Shown: piece by piece, positions 51,309 through 60,331 of the stretch
Numbering within the stretch: the stretch's first letter is position 1
Layout: every line of letters begins with the position of its first letter
From: Saprospiraceae bacterium
GTDB lineage: Bacteria; Bacteroidota; Bacteroidia; Chitinophagales; Saprospiraceae
DNA: 62,083 bases
Assembly: GCA_020629315.1 (NCBI GenBank)
Contig: JAHDDO010000019.1
Span: 1-62,083, forward strand
Direction of reading: 5' to 3'
The notes under the pieces: model-generated
Told to the model about the DNA's origin: nothing
The model's input: only the letters and a program-made list of their open reading frames with translations
Database searches by the model: none
Position numbers and translations under genes: made by a program

Positions 51309-53477
51309 CTACAATCTATCCATCAAAAAACGTGTCATTTTTGAGTAAAGATGAATTCTGGCATTATTTCCATAGATGCCATGGTTACGATTTGGATAAA
51401 AATGGGTGTCAAAAGGCTTGTTAGCTGCTATTAAAGCATTCGCCATTTCTACTGTATGCTGGAAGTGAACATTATCATCAGCCATACCATGAACTAATAG
51501 ATAAGCACCTTTTAATCTATCAGCGTAATGTATTGGTGAGTTTTCATCATAACCAGCTTCATTTTCTACATAGGTTCTCATATATCTCTCGGTATAGATA
51601 GTGTCGTACCATTTCCAATTGGTTACGGGCGCCACTGCTATAGCTGCTTTAAATACATCATTACCCTTAAGGATGCACAGAGAAGACATATAGCCCCCAT
51701 AGGACCACCCGAAAATTCCAATCCGATCCGCATCAATATAATCAAGACTTCCTAAGTACTTAGCTGCTTCAATTTGATCCTCAGTTTCATATTTACCTAA
51801 TTGCAAGTAGGTCATTTTCTTAAACTCTTCACCTCTTGCACCTGTACCTCGATTATCTACACTTACCACGATATACCCTTTCTGAGCGAGCATCTGAAAC
51901 CACCAATAATTGGCTCCTTTCCACGCATCTGTTACAGTCTGCGCACCCGGACCACCGTACACATACATTAATACGGGATATTTTCTGCCCGGTTTAAAGT
52001 TAGGTGGCTTTATCATCCAAGCATTTAATAATACATTCTGAGAGGTATTAAAATTGAAAAACTCAACAGGGCTTGTTTGATAGCTTTCTTGCAGGGCGTT
52101 TATATTCTCATTGTCTTCTAATACTCTAAGCAATGATCCATCGCCTTCACACACCGTATATTGAGCAGCTCGATTTGCCGTACTATTTGATAATACCAGA
52201 TAGTCAAAAGTCGAACTAAATTGAGCATTATTTGTGCCTGTTTCTTTTGATATCAAAGTACCATCCGATTCATTGATCCCTTGGCTATAGATTTCTCTTT
52301 CCATGGGATTTTTTTTAGATGCTTGATAATAAATCTGCTTCCTTTCTGGGTCATACCCATAAAAATTGGCTACATCCCAAGAACCACTGGTCAGCGCTTT
52401 TTCTCTTTTGCCATTTAACGCATATTTATACAGATGTTTAAAACCAGACTTTTCGCTACTCCAAATAAATTCTTTTCCATCATTTATAAAGGTGAGATCA
52501 TCATCAACATCTATATAATAGTTGCTCTTCTCTTCTAAAACAATGTCCACCTTGCCCGTAGAAGCATCCATTGCATACAAATTCAGTTCATTCTGATGCC
52601 TATTCATTTGAGTGAGAAATAGCTGTTGGGGATTTGGCGTCCATTTTATCCTTGGAATGTAAAGCTCCCGATCAGCCGGCAGTTGCATATCTGTAGTTTC
52701 ACCACTTTCTACGTCATATATATGCACGGATACAATCGCATTTTTCTCACCTACTTTTGGATATTTAAAGGTCGAATACACGGGGTACATTTGATCATAG
52801 TGCAAGGTCATGGTAAATTCAGGAACCTCACGTTCATCAAAGCGCATATAGGCTATTTTAGTCCCGTCTGCATTCCAATCAAAAGCTTGGGCAAAGCTAA
52901 ATTCTTCTTCATATACCCAATCTGCGCCGCCGTTAATCACTTCATTGAACCTTCCATCACTTGTGATGGCGATATTATCTCCACCGTCAATTTTTTGATA
53001 ATACAGATTATTCTCATACATAAAGGCAACGAATGAACCATCCGGGGAGACGGTAGCATAAGATATCTTACCTTCAGTAAAAACAGGTCTCAACTGATTT
53101 TTCTCCCGATTGTAGATATAGAAGTTAGCTTTAGTAGACCTTCGATAGATCGACTCAATATCAGTCTCAATCAAAATAAATTCTTCTTCATTATCGAATG
53201 AATAATTGGCGATAGTGCCACTAAACCCATCCTGGCCCTTAAACGCTTCTGCGTCAAACAAACCTTCGACTTTTTCGCCGCTGGTAATATTGTACTTCTG
53301 GATAGTATTATCCTCGATTTTAGTGTAGTGGAGACCATCATTCATAAATGAAAATCCAGGCACTCGTTTTGTACTGAAGGTGCCTTTATCCCAAATATCT
53401 TCAAGTGTAATTTCTTTTTGGCTCCATACTACTGAGCTTGAAACCATAATAACCAATAGGCAAAACAATCTGAGCAT
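51309..53477 (-). CDS. dipeptidyl peptidase IV-family serine peptidase (S9B)
   Basis: This is a 722-residue exported peptidase with a signal peptide (MLRLFCLLVIMVSSSVVWSQ). Residues about 90-450 form the DPP-IV beta-propeller, including GGADWVYEEEFSF (the double-Glu loop that holds the peptide N-terminus). The C-terminal alpha/beta-hydrolase has the nucleophile GWSYGGYM, the Asp in VHGMADDNVHFQH and the His in NRNHGIYG. It removes Xaa-Pro/Xaa-Ala dipeptides from peptides in the periplasm and fits a proteolytic lifestyle alongside the secreted metalloprotease. Confidence 0.93.
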   Translation of the reverse strand: MLRLFCLLVIMVSSSVVWSQKEITLEDIWDKGTFSTKRVPGFSFMNDGLHYTKIEDNTIQKYNITSGEKVEGLFDAEAFKGQDGFSGTIANYSFDNEEEFILIETDIESIYRRSTKANFYIYNREKNQLRPVFTEGKISYATVSPDGSFVAFMYENNLYYQKIDGGDNIAITSDGRFNEVINGGADWVYEEEFSFAQAFDWNADGTKIAYMRFDEREVPEFTMTLHYDQMYPVYSTFKYPKVGEKNAIVSVHIYDVESGETTDMQLPADRELYIPRIKWTPNPQQLFLTQMNRHQNELNLYAMDASTGKVDIVLEEKSNYYIDVDDDLTFINDGKEFIWSSEKSGFKHLYKYALNGKREKALTSGSWDVANFYGYDPERKQIYYQASKKNPMEREIYSQGINESDGTLISKETGTNNAQFSSTFDYLVLSNSTANRAAQYTVCEGDGSLLRVLEDNENINALQESYQTSPVEFFNFNTSQNVLLNAWMIKPPNFKPGRKYPVLMYVYGGPGAQTVTDAWKGANYWWFQMLAQKGYIVVSVDNRGTGARGEEFKKMTYLQLGKYETEDQIEAAKYLGSLDYIDADRIGIFGWSYGGYMSSLCILKGNDVFKAAIAVAPVTNWKWYDTIYTERYMRTYVENEAGYDENSPIHYADRLKGAYLLVHGMADDNVHFQHTVEMANALIAANKPFDTHFYPNRNHGIYGNNARIHLYSKMTRFLMDRL

Positions 53478-53491
53478 GTCTTATTTTTTTA

Positions 53492-53499
53492 CAAATATA
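53492..53499 (-). promoter_or_regulatory. candidate minus-7 box (TATATTTG) of DPP-IV gene
   Basis: The minus strand reads TATATTTG, 15 bases before the ATG at 53477. Just upstream, AGGTCA/TGACCT (53507-53520) forms a 14-bp palindrome that could be an operator. No perfect minus-33 element was found. Confidence 0.45.
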
Positions 53500-53506
53500 T
53501 ATAGTC

Positions 53507-53520
53507 AGGTCATTTGACCT
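53507..53520. promoter_or_regulatory. 14-bp palindrome (AGGTCA-TT-TGACCT) upstream of DPP-IV gene
   Basis: Two perfect 6-bp complementary arms are separated by TT, 8 bases upstream of the candidate minus-7 box of the DPP-IV gene. Its position and symmetry fit a repressor or activator site; no regulator is known. Confidence 0.35.
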
Positions 53521-53562
53521 ACTTGAATATAAAATTTGAAAGAGAAGGGTTGGATGTTGGTG

Positions 53563-54015
53563 TTAGGCTAAAGTGGTCGAACTGGAATATGTTTTTAGTA
53601 AGCCTTCACATGCATTTTCCAGCATATTGTACACAGAATCAAATCCATTATTATAGTATGGATCAGGTACATCTGATTCAACGCCATTTCCGAAAGATAA
53701 CATCATCTTGATTTTAGGGGATGTTTTCATACTTGTCAGACTTCGAAAATTCGAAGAGTCCATAGCCAATATCAAATCATACTTTTCAAAGTCATCCCAA
53801 CTTACTTGTCGAGCCCGCTGATCAGTAATATCAATACCATTATCTTTTGCCGTTTGAATAGATCTTGGATCTGGTAATTCGCCTATATGAAATGCGGATG
53901 TTCCAGCAGAATCGACCTGCCAATCTAAACCCATTTCAGCACATTTTGCTTTTAGTATTCCTTCTGCAAGAGGGCTCCTGCAAATATTCCCTAAACAAAC
54001 CATTAAAACTTTCAT
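53563..54015 (-). CDS. low-molecular-weight protein tyrosine phosphatase
   Basis: This is a 150-residue LMW-PTP. The P loop MVCLGNICRSPLAEG (CxxxxxRS, with nucleophile Cys and Arg) is at residues 5-19 and the general acid lies in the DPYY motif at about 117-120. It dephosphorylates tyrosine or arginine phosphates in the cytosol. No tyrosine kinase or capsule gene is adjacent. It begins 17 bases after the stop of the Dna2-like gene on the same strand, so they may be cotranscribed. Confidence 0.93.
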   Translation of the reverse strand: MKVLMVCLGNICRSPLAEGILKAKCAEMGLDWQVDSAGTSAFHIGELPDPRSIQTAKDNGIDITDQRARQVSWDDFEKYDLILAMDSSNFRSLTSMKTSPKIKMMLSFGNGVESDVPDPYYNNGFDSVYNMLENACEGLLKTYSSSTTLA

Positions 54016-54032
54016 CGGACTATGTTATTCTA

Positions 54033-57000
54033 TTAGGAAAAGTTCCTTATATGTATAGACCGAATTAATTCTCCATATAGTTTGTCTTTTTCTAATACTT
54101 TTTCATTTCCTAGCATAATAAACTGCTCTTTAGCCCTGGTTATAGCTACGTTCAGCTTACGATCTACACCATTTTTTTGATTGGCCGTTAACTGCCTGAG
54201 GTGGTAGGCGTTGTTAACAGCTGTAGAATATAAAACTAGGTCTTTTGCCCCCCCTTGAAACCGCTCTACTGTATCTACTTGCACATCTAAACCTTCCAAA
54301 CCGCGTTGCTCCAAGGCTTCAAGGATGTAGGCAATTTGAAGTCGATAAGGGGTGATGACACCTATAGACCAATCAGTAATGGTTATTCCATTTTTGGCTA
54401 ACAGTTTGGAAAGCTTTTCAAGTAATTCAACACAGGCCTTGGCTTCAGCCCTACTCCCCTTTTGCGTAAGATCTATCCCTTCATCTGAAACCGGGAAAAA
54501 CAACATTCTTTGATCTGCTAGATTTTTTTCAATTGTGCCTTCATGAATCCAATCTCTTTTTGCTTGCAATCGAGGCACTCCATCAAGTACTTTCAATCGA
54601 CCTTCATAGAATCGGTGGTTCACAAATTGCATAATATCCTGATGCATGCGACCTTGTTCATCTAGCATACCAATGACTTCGTCCCAAGCTTTGTTTCTGG
54701 CATTTTGTAATAAACGTTCGAAAAGTGAATCGCCTAATGATTGCAGGCCTAATGCAGTCAGTTCCTTATTATTTACACTCAACTCGGGTTCACTTAAGGT
54801 AGTGACCGCAGGCAATTGTTTGTGATCGCCAATCATAATAAAGCGATTCACTTTACTCACCATTTTCAGTAGTGGAGGCTCCAGAATTTGAGAGGCCTCA
54901 TCTATAATCATAGTTTCATAATTATGCAGATCCAATAACTCCATTTTTGAATGCAAGGAGGCCACGGTGGAAATAACAACGGGTCTGTCTTCTACTACTT
55001 GCACTAGCTGACTTCGGTTTTTGGCTGATTTTGTCAATTCTCCAAACAAGAAAGGCAGGAATGTTTCTCCACAACTGTATCGACTTCCAATTCGCAAAAT
55101 TTTATCACTTAATTCAGCATCCATTTCAAGTAGTGCAGCACACATTTCATCTACGGCGCGATTAGTATAGCTGACTAAAATAATGCGCTCTTTTCTCCAA
55201 AGTTTCTTTACGATCTCCGTCAAGATCATTTTGGTTTTACCCGTTCCTGGTGGACCCCAAATTAAATAGTAATCTTCTGCTGTGACAGCTTTTTGAACAA
55301 TCGATACTTGACTGGCTTTGAGATTGGATACACTAGAATCGTCTTCTAGGCTTTTACTGAACGTAGGCTTTTGCAGGCCTAGAATCAGTGTTTGAAACTT
55401 TTTTGGGCTTTCTAAAAGACTAAATAAAGACCGATACGCACTATTGAAACTACTATCTAATAGATCTGGCTCTAGATGCCAATAGCTAAATCTTGAAAAA
55501 AAGGCAATATTTTCCTGACGTGCTCTGAGTCTTACTTGCACATTATGGCGGCTAATATCTAAAACGCTACACTTAAAGATTTGGCGGTCCAATGTCGATG
55601 TAGATGATTCACCAGGTTTTAATGCAACGATATCACCTTTCCTTAGTTTAGTCAATTTATTTGTTTTCGCCGAATAGGTAAAAACAATAGTAGCCTCCTC
55701 TTGGTCAGCTAAATTCTCCTTAATCTCCAAAAATTGTAGGCAGGTATAATCCAATGCTTTGGAAGCATTATCTCGAAGCCATAATGCAGCATACCCATGA
55801 TTATGGTCAGAGTGAGCCACACCTGTTTTCGCTATGGTTCGCTCTTTAGAAATCATGGCTATAAAATGAGATACATATTGCTTTAGCACAGGATCCGCTT
55901 TACGATACAATCCTATTATCTTACTCAAATCACGTCGCAAGAAGCCCCATTCCTTGGGTAATTTTTTAGGGTCAATTTGTTTTTCCAACAAAGCATTACA
56001 TTGGACCGCATCCTCAAAAACGGCTTCTAATACTCGGATCTGATTTCTTGCCTGAACAGCTTCATTAAATTGTTGATTTACTAAAGGGGCATATCTGATG
56101 GATCTTTCATTAGTGGCTGAGTAGAGAATAAAGCTCATTATACTTACATCGGAACGCTTATCCTCTTGGAGCATCTTTTGATAAAGAATGGTTTGGATAT
56201 AATGATTTGGATTTAAGCCATAGCTATTTACTTTGTAGGGTTTTCCGCTTTTCAATTCTACGATGGCTGCCTTACCCTTTTCTTCGTCTACGGAAAGCAA
56301 ATCTAAACGGCCTTGCAAGCCATATGCAGATGAATAAAAACTTGGTTCTACATAGCTTTTATCTGCTTCTATCCCTTGATTATTAAATTGCTTTTGAATG
56401 CTTGTTTTTATGTTATAAAAATGGGTCTTAATCTCAAAAAGGATAGTCCGAATCTCCTCGTCATTCATCTTTACAAACGCCAACGGCGCTAATTGAAATA
56501 TCTTATTCAAGATGTTATCATAAGATAAATCAGGATTGTAAATAAGCTCATCCAAGACCATATTTGCAGCATTACCAATAATTAGATGCTTACTGGTACC
56601 CGAGAATAAAAGCTTCCTAGGAATGATACTAAGTGCTGTCACGCCATTTGCTTTAAAAGCTTCTGATACAGATGTCACATCAATAAGGTAATCCGGATCA
56701 ATGATGATATTTTGCGGATGCCATTGATGGTCCTTAATCTGGGTATTAAGTAGACAAACCTTGACGGGTAAAGTAAGATAACGTTGTACTTGATGTAAAA
56801 GCTTTTGCAAGACGGGTGAGGAAATATCAATATCCACTGTGCGTTCAGGTTCATCACTTGGAATGAATGCCACGGTCTTTCCTGAGGCCTCAATGCCTAC
56901 TATCATGCCTTCTATATTTCCTTCGAATCGTACGCTACTTTTTTTTCGTTGTATTGAGGCAGGATTATATAGGGACCGCATGTCATTCTCTATTTCAGTG

Positions 57001-57338
57001 CCATTGATAGTTGAAATCCAAGCTACTATGACATAAAAGGCGATGTCAATTTTTGCCTGGAGATCTTCAGCCTCATCCATTGCGCTTATCGAGCGACGAA
57101 AACTATGGGTTAGGTATAATAATGTACCTGTGATCTTATAATTAGCGGCTAAGAAACTAATCTTGGCAAATCCGGATCGTATAGGAAGATCTTTTTGCGC
57201 AATTAATTGATTGAGAATACAATCAAAAATCTGATATAACCTAGCTAATGTATCGCTTGGGGCGTGGTTCCTAGAACCTGCCAATTGAAGCAAGGTGGTC
57301 TTAATTGAGGATATGAAGATTTGGTCAAGCATATACAC
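54033..57338 (-). CDS. Dna2-like nuclease-helicase (PD-(D/E)xK + SF1 helicase)
   Basis: This is an 1101-residue protein. The N-terminal third is unrecognised. At about 340-370 a RecB/Cas4-type nuclease core is seen: LQGRLDLLSVDEE, then AAIVELKSGKPY (D, E and K of the PD-(D/E)xK motif). The C-terminal half is a superfamily 1 helicase of the Dna2/Upf1 type: IWGPPGTGKTKMI (Walker A, about 690), IIDEASQILEPP (motif II), GDHKQLPA, and QGGAKDLVLYSTAVN with NVAITRAKEQ. It may process DNA ends or act in defense. No four-Cys iron-sulfur cluster was evident. Confidence 0.85.
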   Translation of the reverse strand: MYMLDQIFISSIKTTLLQLAGSRNHAPSDTLARLYQIFDCILNQLIAQKDLPIRSGFAKISFLAANYKITGTLLYLTHSFRRSISAMDEAEDLQAKIDIAFYVIVAWISTINGTEIENDMRSLYNPASIQRKKSSVRFEGNIEGMIVGIEASGKTVAFIPSDEPERTVDIDISSPVLQKLLHQVQRYLTLPVKVCLLNTQIKDHQWHPQNIIIDPDYLIDVTSVSEAFKANGVTALSIIPRKLLFSGTSKHLIIGNAANMVLDELIYNPDLSYDNILNKIFQLAPLAFVKMNDEEIRTILFEIKTHFYNIKTSIQKQFNNQGIEADKSYVEPSFYSSAYGLQGRLDLLSVDEEKGKAAIVELKSGKPYKVNSYGLNPNHYIQTILYQKMLQEDKRSDVSIMSFILYSATNERSIRYAPLVNQQFNEAVQARNQIRVLEAVFEDAVQCNALLEKQIDPKKLPKEWGFLRRDLSKIIGLYRKADPVLKQYVSHFIAMISKERTIAKTGVAHSDHNHGYAALWLRDNASKALDYTCLQFLEIKENLADQEEATIVFTYSAKTNKLTKLRKGDIVALKPGESSTSTLDRQIFKCSVLDISRHNVQVRLRARQENIAFFSRFSYWHLEPDLLDSSFNSAYRSLFSLLESPKKFQTLILGLQKPTFSKSLEDDSSVSNLKASQVSIVQKAVTAEDYYLIWGPPGTGKTKMILTEIVKKLWRKERIILVSYTNRAVDEMCAALLEMDAELSDKILRIGSRYSCGETFLPFLFGELTKSAKNRSQLVQVVEDRPVVISTVASLHSKMELLDLHNYETMIIDEASQILEPPLLKMVSKVNRFIMIGDHKQLPAVTTLSEPELSVNNKELTALGLQSLGDSLFERLLQNARNKAWDEVIGMLDEQGRMHQDIMQFVNHRFYEGRLKVLDGVPRLQAKRDWIHEGTIEKNLADQRMLFFPVSDEGIDLTQKGSRAEAKACVELLEKLSKLLAKNGITITDWSIGVITPYRLQIAYILEALEQRGLEGLDVQVDTVERFQGGAKDLVLYSTAVNNAYHLRQLTANQKNGVDRKLNVAITRAKEQFIMLGNEKVLEKDKLYGELIRSIHIRNFS

Positions 57339-57355
57339 CAGTTCTAATTAGTGCC

Positions 57356-57363
57356 TAAATTTG
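57356..57363 (+). promoter_or_regulatory. candidate minus-7 box (TAAATTTG) of the acidic protein gene
   Basis: TAAATTTG fits TAnnTTTG, 31 bases before the ATG at 57395. TTTG at 57320 is too far for the usual minus-33 spacing. Confidence 0.35.
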
Positions 57364-57394
57364 TGACTCTTAACAAAAAGATAGTCAAAAAAGT

Positions 57395-58162
57395 ATGCGG
57401 GCAAAGATTGAAAAGTTGTTTGAATACAGAAAGTTACCGGAACTGGTACATTATGATAACGACAAAGACCAAGATACATTTTTGTCAAAACTTTATGGGT
57501 TACAAGAGCACATTTATTATTTAGACCGCTTTTTAGAATCCAGTTGGGACATTGGATCAGAAGATGTCAAACCCTACTGGACACCCATTTATGAGTCTTT
57601 GACATCATTAGATATTCCAGAAGAAGTGCATGATGATTATTTACATCATATATATCGATACCAAGATCATGAGCTATCCTTGCGTGATGGCGTGATTGTA
57701 GCTAATGAATCGATCCCCTACTATTATTATTATAAATCCTGTGATGTTAAATTAATCCGTCGCATTATCTATGAAAACAATCCAGCCTTGTGGGATATGT
57801 TTGTTTTGTCCGATTGGACCCTTTTTGATCTCATCACTGAAATTGATGATGATATCGAAGATATTGAGGAAGATCAAGACGTTTTGAATGGAAATGGCTT
57901 CGTTCTTAACGCACACTTTACAGGAATTGATGAGACATATAGTAAATTCTGTGCATATTTGCAGAGCTGTATTGAAAAGCAACGACGAAAAGCCCAATGG
58001 ATCGATGATCCGGATTGGTCAGCAATGATAAAAGAATGGACCATTGAAAGCGCACAAGACACGCGTGTCCTTCTAGAAGAGAAAAGAGACAAAATAAAAA
58101 ACGAACCCAACATCCTCGCCCAAAATCGAATTGTCCAAAAACTCGAAGAAAAACGAAACTAA
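57395..58162 (+). CDS. acidic helical protein of unknown function, divergent from Dna2-like gene
   Basis: This is a 255-residue soluble protein with no signal peptide, predicted mostly helical and rich in Asp, Glu, Tyr and Trp. It includes a run of five tyrosines and a very acidic stretch (EIDDDIEDIEEDQD, about 150-163). The C-terminus is basic and coiled-coil-like (LLEEKRDKIKNEP, VQKLEEKRN). No motif or family is recognised. It is 56 bases from the divergent Dna2-like start, so a shared regulatory region is possible. The following DUF937-OmpA gene begins 25 bases after its stop. Confidence 0.45.
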   Translation: MRAKIEKLFEYRKLPELVHYDNDKDQDTFLSKLYGLQEHIYYLDRFLESSWDIGSEDVKPYWTPIYESLTSLDIPEEVHDDYLHHIYRYQDHELSLRDGVIVANESIPYYYYYKSCDVKLIRRIIYENNPALWDMFVLSDWTLFDLITEIDDDIEDIEEDQDVLNGNGFVLNAHFTGIDETYSKFCAYLQSCIEKQRRKAQWIDDPDWSAMIKEWTIESAQDTRVLLEEKRDKIKNEPNILAQNRIVQKLEEKRN

Positions 58163-58187
58163 TTAATCAAATTTAAAAACAATTATC

Positions 58188-59678
58188 ATGAACTTATTGG
58201 ACTTAGTTAAAGATCAGGTATCCGGTCCTTTGGCCTCAGCAGCCTCTGGATTTTTAGGAGAGTCTGAATCTAATATAAGCTCAGCAATGGGCGCTATTGC
58301 ACCAAGCTTATTAGGAAAAGTAATGGATATGGCTTCTGATGAATCAGGTGCTCAGAGCATTATGGATATGGCTGGAAGTGTAGATGGTGGTATGTTAGAT
58401 AACATCGGTGGATTATTTGGTGGTGGCGCAGATGCTGTAAACGGCTTAATGAATAGCGGTGGCGGTATGTTGAATACACTATTAGGTAATAACCAAGGGG
58501 GTCTAATCACCAAAATTGCAGGTCTTAGTGGTATGTCATCTGGTAATGCAGGATCATTACTTAAAATGGCAGCTCCTATGATTATGGGTGTATTGGGTCG
58601 TCAGATTACAAAAGGCGGCTTAAATGCAAGCGGTCTTATGAATATGTTAGGCGGTCAGAAAAGTATAATTCAAGGCGCCTTGCCTTCTGGATTAGATAGC
58701 GTTTTAGGCTTTGCAAAAGGTATGGGTGGAGATGTATTAGATACTGGTAAAAATGTAGTGAGTGGTGCGGCTGATGCTGGTAAAAAAGTAGTCAGTGGCG
58801 CAACAGATATGGCTGGCGACGCTGTAGATGCAGGAAAGAAAGTAGTCAGCGGAGCCGCTGATGCTGGTAAAAAAGTAGTTAGCGGGGCAGCCAATGTAGC
58901 TGGTGACGCCGTTGATGCAGGTGCTAAAGCGGGTAAGAGCATCCTTCGATGGTTATTACCGCTATTCTTAGGATTATTACTGATCGGCTTCTTTGTGACT
59001 AGGCAAGGATGCAGTACGGGTATTGATGCAGTAGATAATGCAGCTGAAAAAACATTAGGTGCTACAGAAAATGTAGTTGGAGGTGCTGCTGATATGGCTA
59101 AAAAAGGAGCTGAGGCTGTAGCTGATGGAGCAGGTGCTGTAGCTGATGCAGCTGGTAATGTTGTTGAGGGTGCTATGGATCTAACAGGGGATGCATTTAG
59201 CTGGACAGCTGATGCGATTGGCGCTGTATTTAACAAAGTAGATGAAGCAGCTAAAGCAACGTGGGATGGAATGAAGGTAGCCGCTGGTTCAGCTGGTGAC
59301 CAAATCAAGAAATTCGTTGATGGTGGATTCAAAGGTGATCCAAACTTTACCTTAGCGAATGCAAACTTTGCCACTGGTTCGGCTGATCTTACTGGTGCTA
59401 TGAAAGGCGAGTTAAACAGTGTTGCTGCATTTATGCAAGCATATCCAGATGCTAAATTAGCAGTAATGGGTTTCACTGATAACCAAGGAGATGCTGCATC
59501 AAATGTTAAGTTATCAAAAATGAGAGCCGTATCTGTAATGAAGCATTTGGTAAACCAAGGTGTAGACGCAGGTAGATTAGTAGCTGAAGGATATGGTGAT
59601 GCAAATCCTGTAGCAAGCAATGATACAAATGAGGGTAGAGCTCAGAATAGAAGAATAGAGTTACGAATGATGAAGTAA
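58188..59678 (+). CDS. DUF937 membrane protein with C-terminal OmpA domain
   Basis: This is a 496-residue protein. DUF937 occupies about 1-165 (ISSAMGAIAPSLLGKVMD, then MAAPMIMGVLGRQ). Tandem Ala/Gly-rich units VVSGAADAGKK/AGDAVDAGKK follow at about 185-245. A single membrane helix lies at about 253-275 (LLPLFLGLLLIGFFV), then a long Ala-rich periplasmic helix (about 285-380). The OmpA-type peptidoglycan-binding domain is at about 385-496, with NFATGSADLT, MGFTDNQGDAASN, LSKMRAVSV and NRRIELRM. It ties the inner membrane to peptidoglycan. It is a paralogue of the 4816 gene product. Confidence 0.75.
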   Translation: MNLLDLVKDQVSGPLASAASGFLGESESNISSAMGAIAPSLLGKVMDMASDESGAQSIMDMAGSVDGGMLDNIGGLFGGGADAVNGLMNSGGGMLNTLLGNNQGGLITKIAGLSGMSSGNAGSLLKMAAPMIMGVLGRQITKGGLNASGLMNMLGGQKSIIQGALPSGLDSVLGFAKGMGGDVLDTGKNVVSGAADAGKKVVSGATDMAGDAVDAGKKVVSGAADAGKKVVSGAANVAGDAVDAGAKAGKSILRWLLPLFLGLLLIGFFVTRQGCSTGIDAVDNAAEKTLGATENVVGGAADMAKKGAEAVADGAGAVADAAGNVVEGAMDLTGDAFSWTADAIGAVFNKVDEAAKATWDGMKVAAGSAGDQIKKFVDGGFKGDPNFTLANANFATGSADLTGAMKGELNSVAAFMQAYPDAKLAVMGFTDNQGDAASNVKLSKMRAVSVMKHLVNQGVDAGRLVAEGYGDANPVASNDTNEGRAQNRRIELRMMK

Positions 59679-59693
59679 ATTCATTGGTAGATA

Positions 59694-59730
59694 TAAAAAA
59701 AGCCGCGAACTATTTCGCGGCTTTTTTTTT
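59694..59730. terminator. bidirectional intrinsic terminator
   Basis: AAAGCCGCGAA pairs with TTCGCGGCTTT around a short loop, with a long T run on the right and a long A run on the left. It lies between the convergent DUF937-OmpA and Cys-rich protein genes. Confidence 0.92.
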
Positions 59731-59754
59731 GTCATAGACTGTCAAAATATTGCC

Positions 59755-60084
59755 TTACCAATAACACGAATCTATATCGTAATTCACGCAGGTTATAAAT
59801 TTTTCGTCCCAAGAAAGCTTGTAACTCAGACTTGATTGCAAGGCTGATTGCGCTGCATAACTTGATCTGTGGCAACACGTTGTTGATGCTCTAAGAGTTC
59901 GTCTATTGCCATAACAATCCACCACCACTACCGAAGCACATCCGCCGTAGGAAACTGCAGTTGGCCGTTCGCTCATTTCAACAGAATGAACGGTTGATTC
60001 AGGAGGTATTGATTCAGTTGCAAACGTGTTGCTTGTCATTAAAATTGTAAAGAATAGTATATTGAAGTAGGATAACGTTTTCAT
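59755..60084 (-). CDS. small secreted cysteine-rich protein
   Basis: This is a 109-residue protein with a signal peptide (MKTLSYFNILFFTILMTSNTFA). The mature part of about 87 residues has six cysteines in GGC, VDC, TTCC, ITC and DSC contexts, enough for three disulfides. The region YGNRRTLRASTTCCHRSSYAAQSAL looks like a basic helical segment. There is no homologue I recognise. It could be an inhibitor, an antimicrobial or a structural peptide, which is speculative. It is transcribed alone. Confidence 0.5.
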   Translation of the reverse strand: MKTLSYFNILFFTILMTSNTFATESIPPESTVHSVEMSERPTAVSYGGCASVVVVDCYGNRRTLRASTTCCHRSSYAAQSALQSSLSYKLSWDEKFITCVNYDIDSCYW

Positions 60085-60265
60085 GATATTTATTTAAAAG
60101 TTAGGTAGAAAATAATGTAGGTAAGCGCTTCATTTCATTCAATACCGTTGTATTAAATTGATACCTCAAATCTATTCCAGATAGACTCAAATTTTGACAA
60201 ATGTGTGTGAACTGCTCATTAAAATGTGTGAATTGAAATGACAGAAACTACTCGTCGTTCCTAGA

Positions 60266-60302
60266 TAAAAACAGCGCTTATGGTGATACCATAAGCGCTG
60301 TT
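60266..60302 (-). terminator. intrinsic terminator of PorP gene
   Basis: AACAGCGCTTATGGT (60270-60284) pairs perfectly over 15 bp with ACCATAAGCGCTGTT (60288-60302). The AAAAA before it gives a U tract on the minus strand, so it terminates the porP/adhesin transcript. Confidence 0.9.
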
Positions 60303-60331
60303 AATTGAACAACTTTTTTCTGTTACATGAA

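Noticed and set aside
52626..53036. Plus-strand frame inside the DPP-IV gene
   Set aside because: It lies within the propeller domain of a full-length, well-supported peptidase; the predicted product has no recognisable features.
58670..59620. Long minus-strand open frame (about 316 codons) opposite the DUF937-OmpA gene
   Set aside because: It is the mirror of Ala/Gly-rich repetitive codons; the product is Pro/Ala/Ser-rich with no domain, and the plus-strand gene has clear DUF937 and OmpA features.
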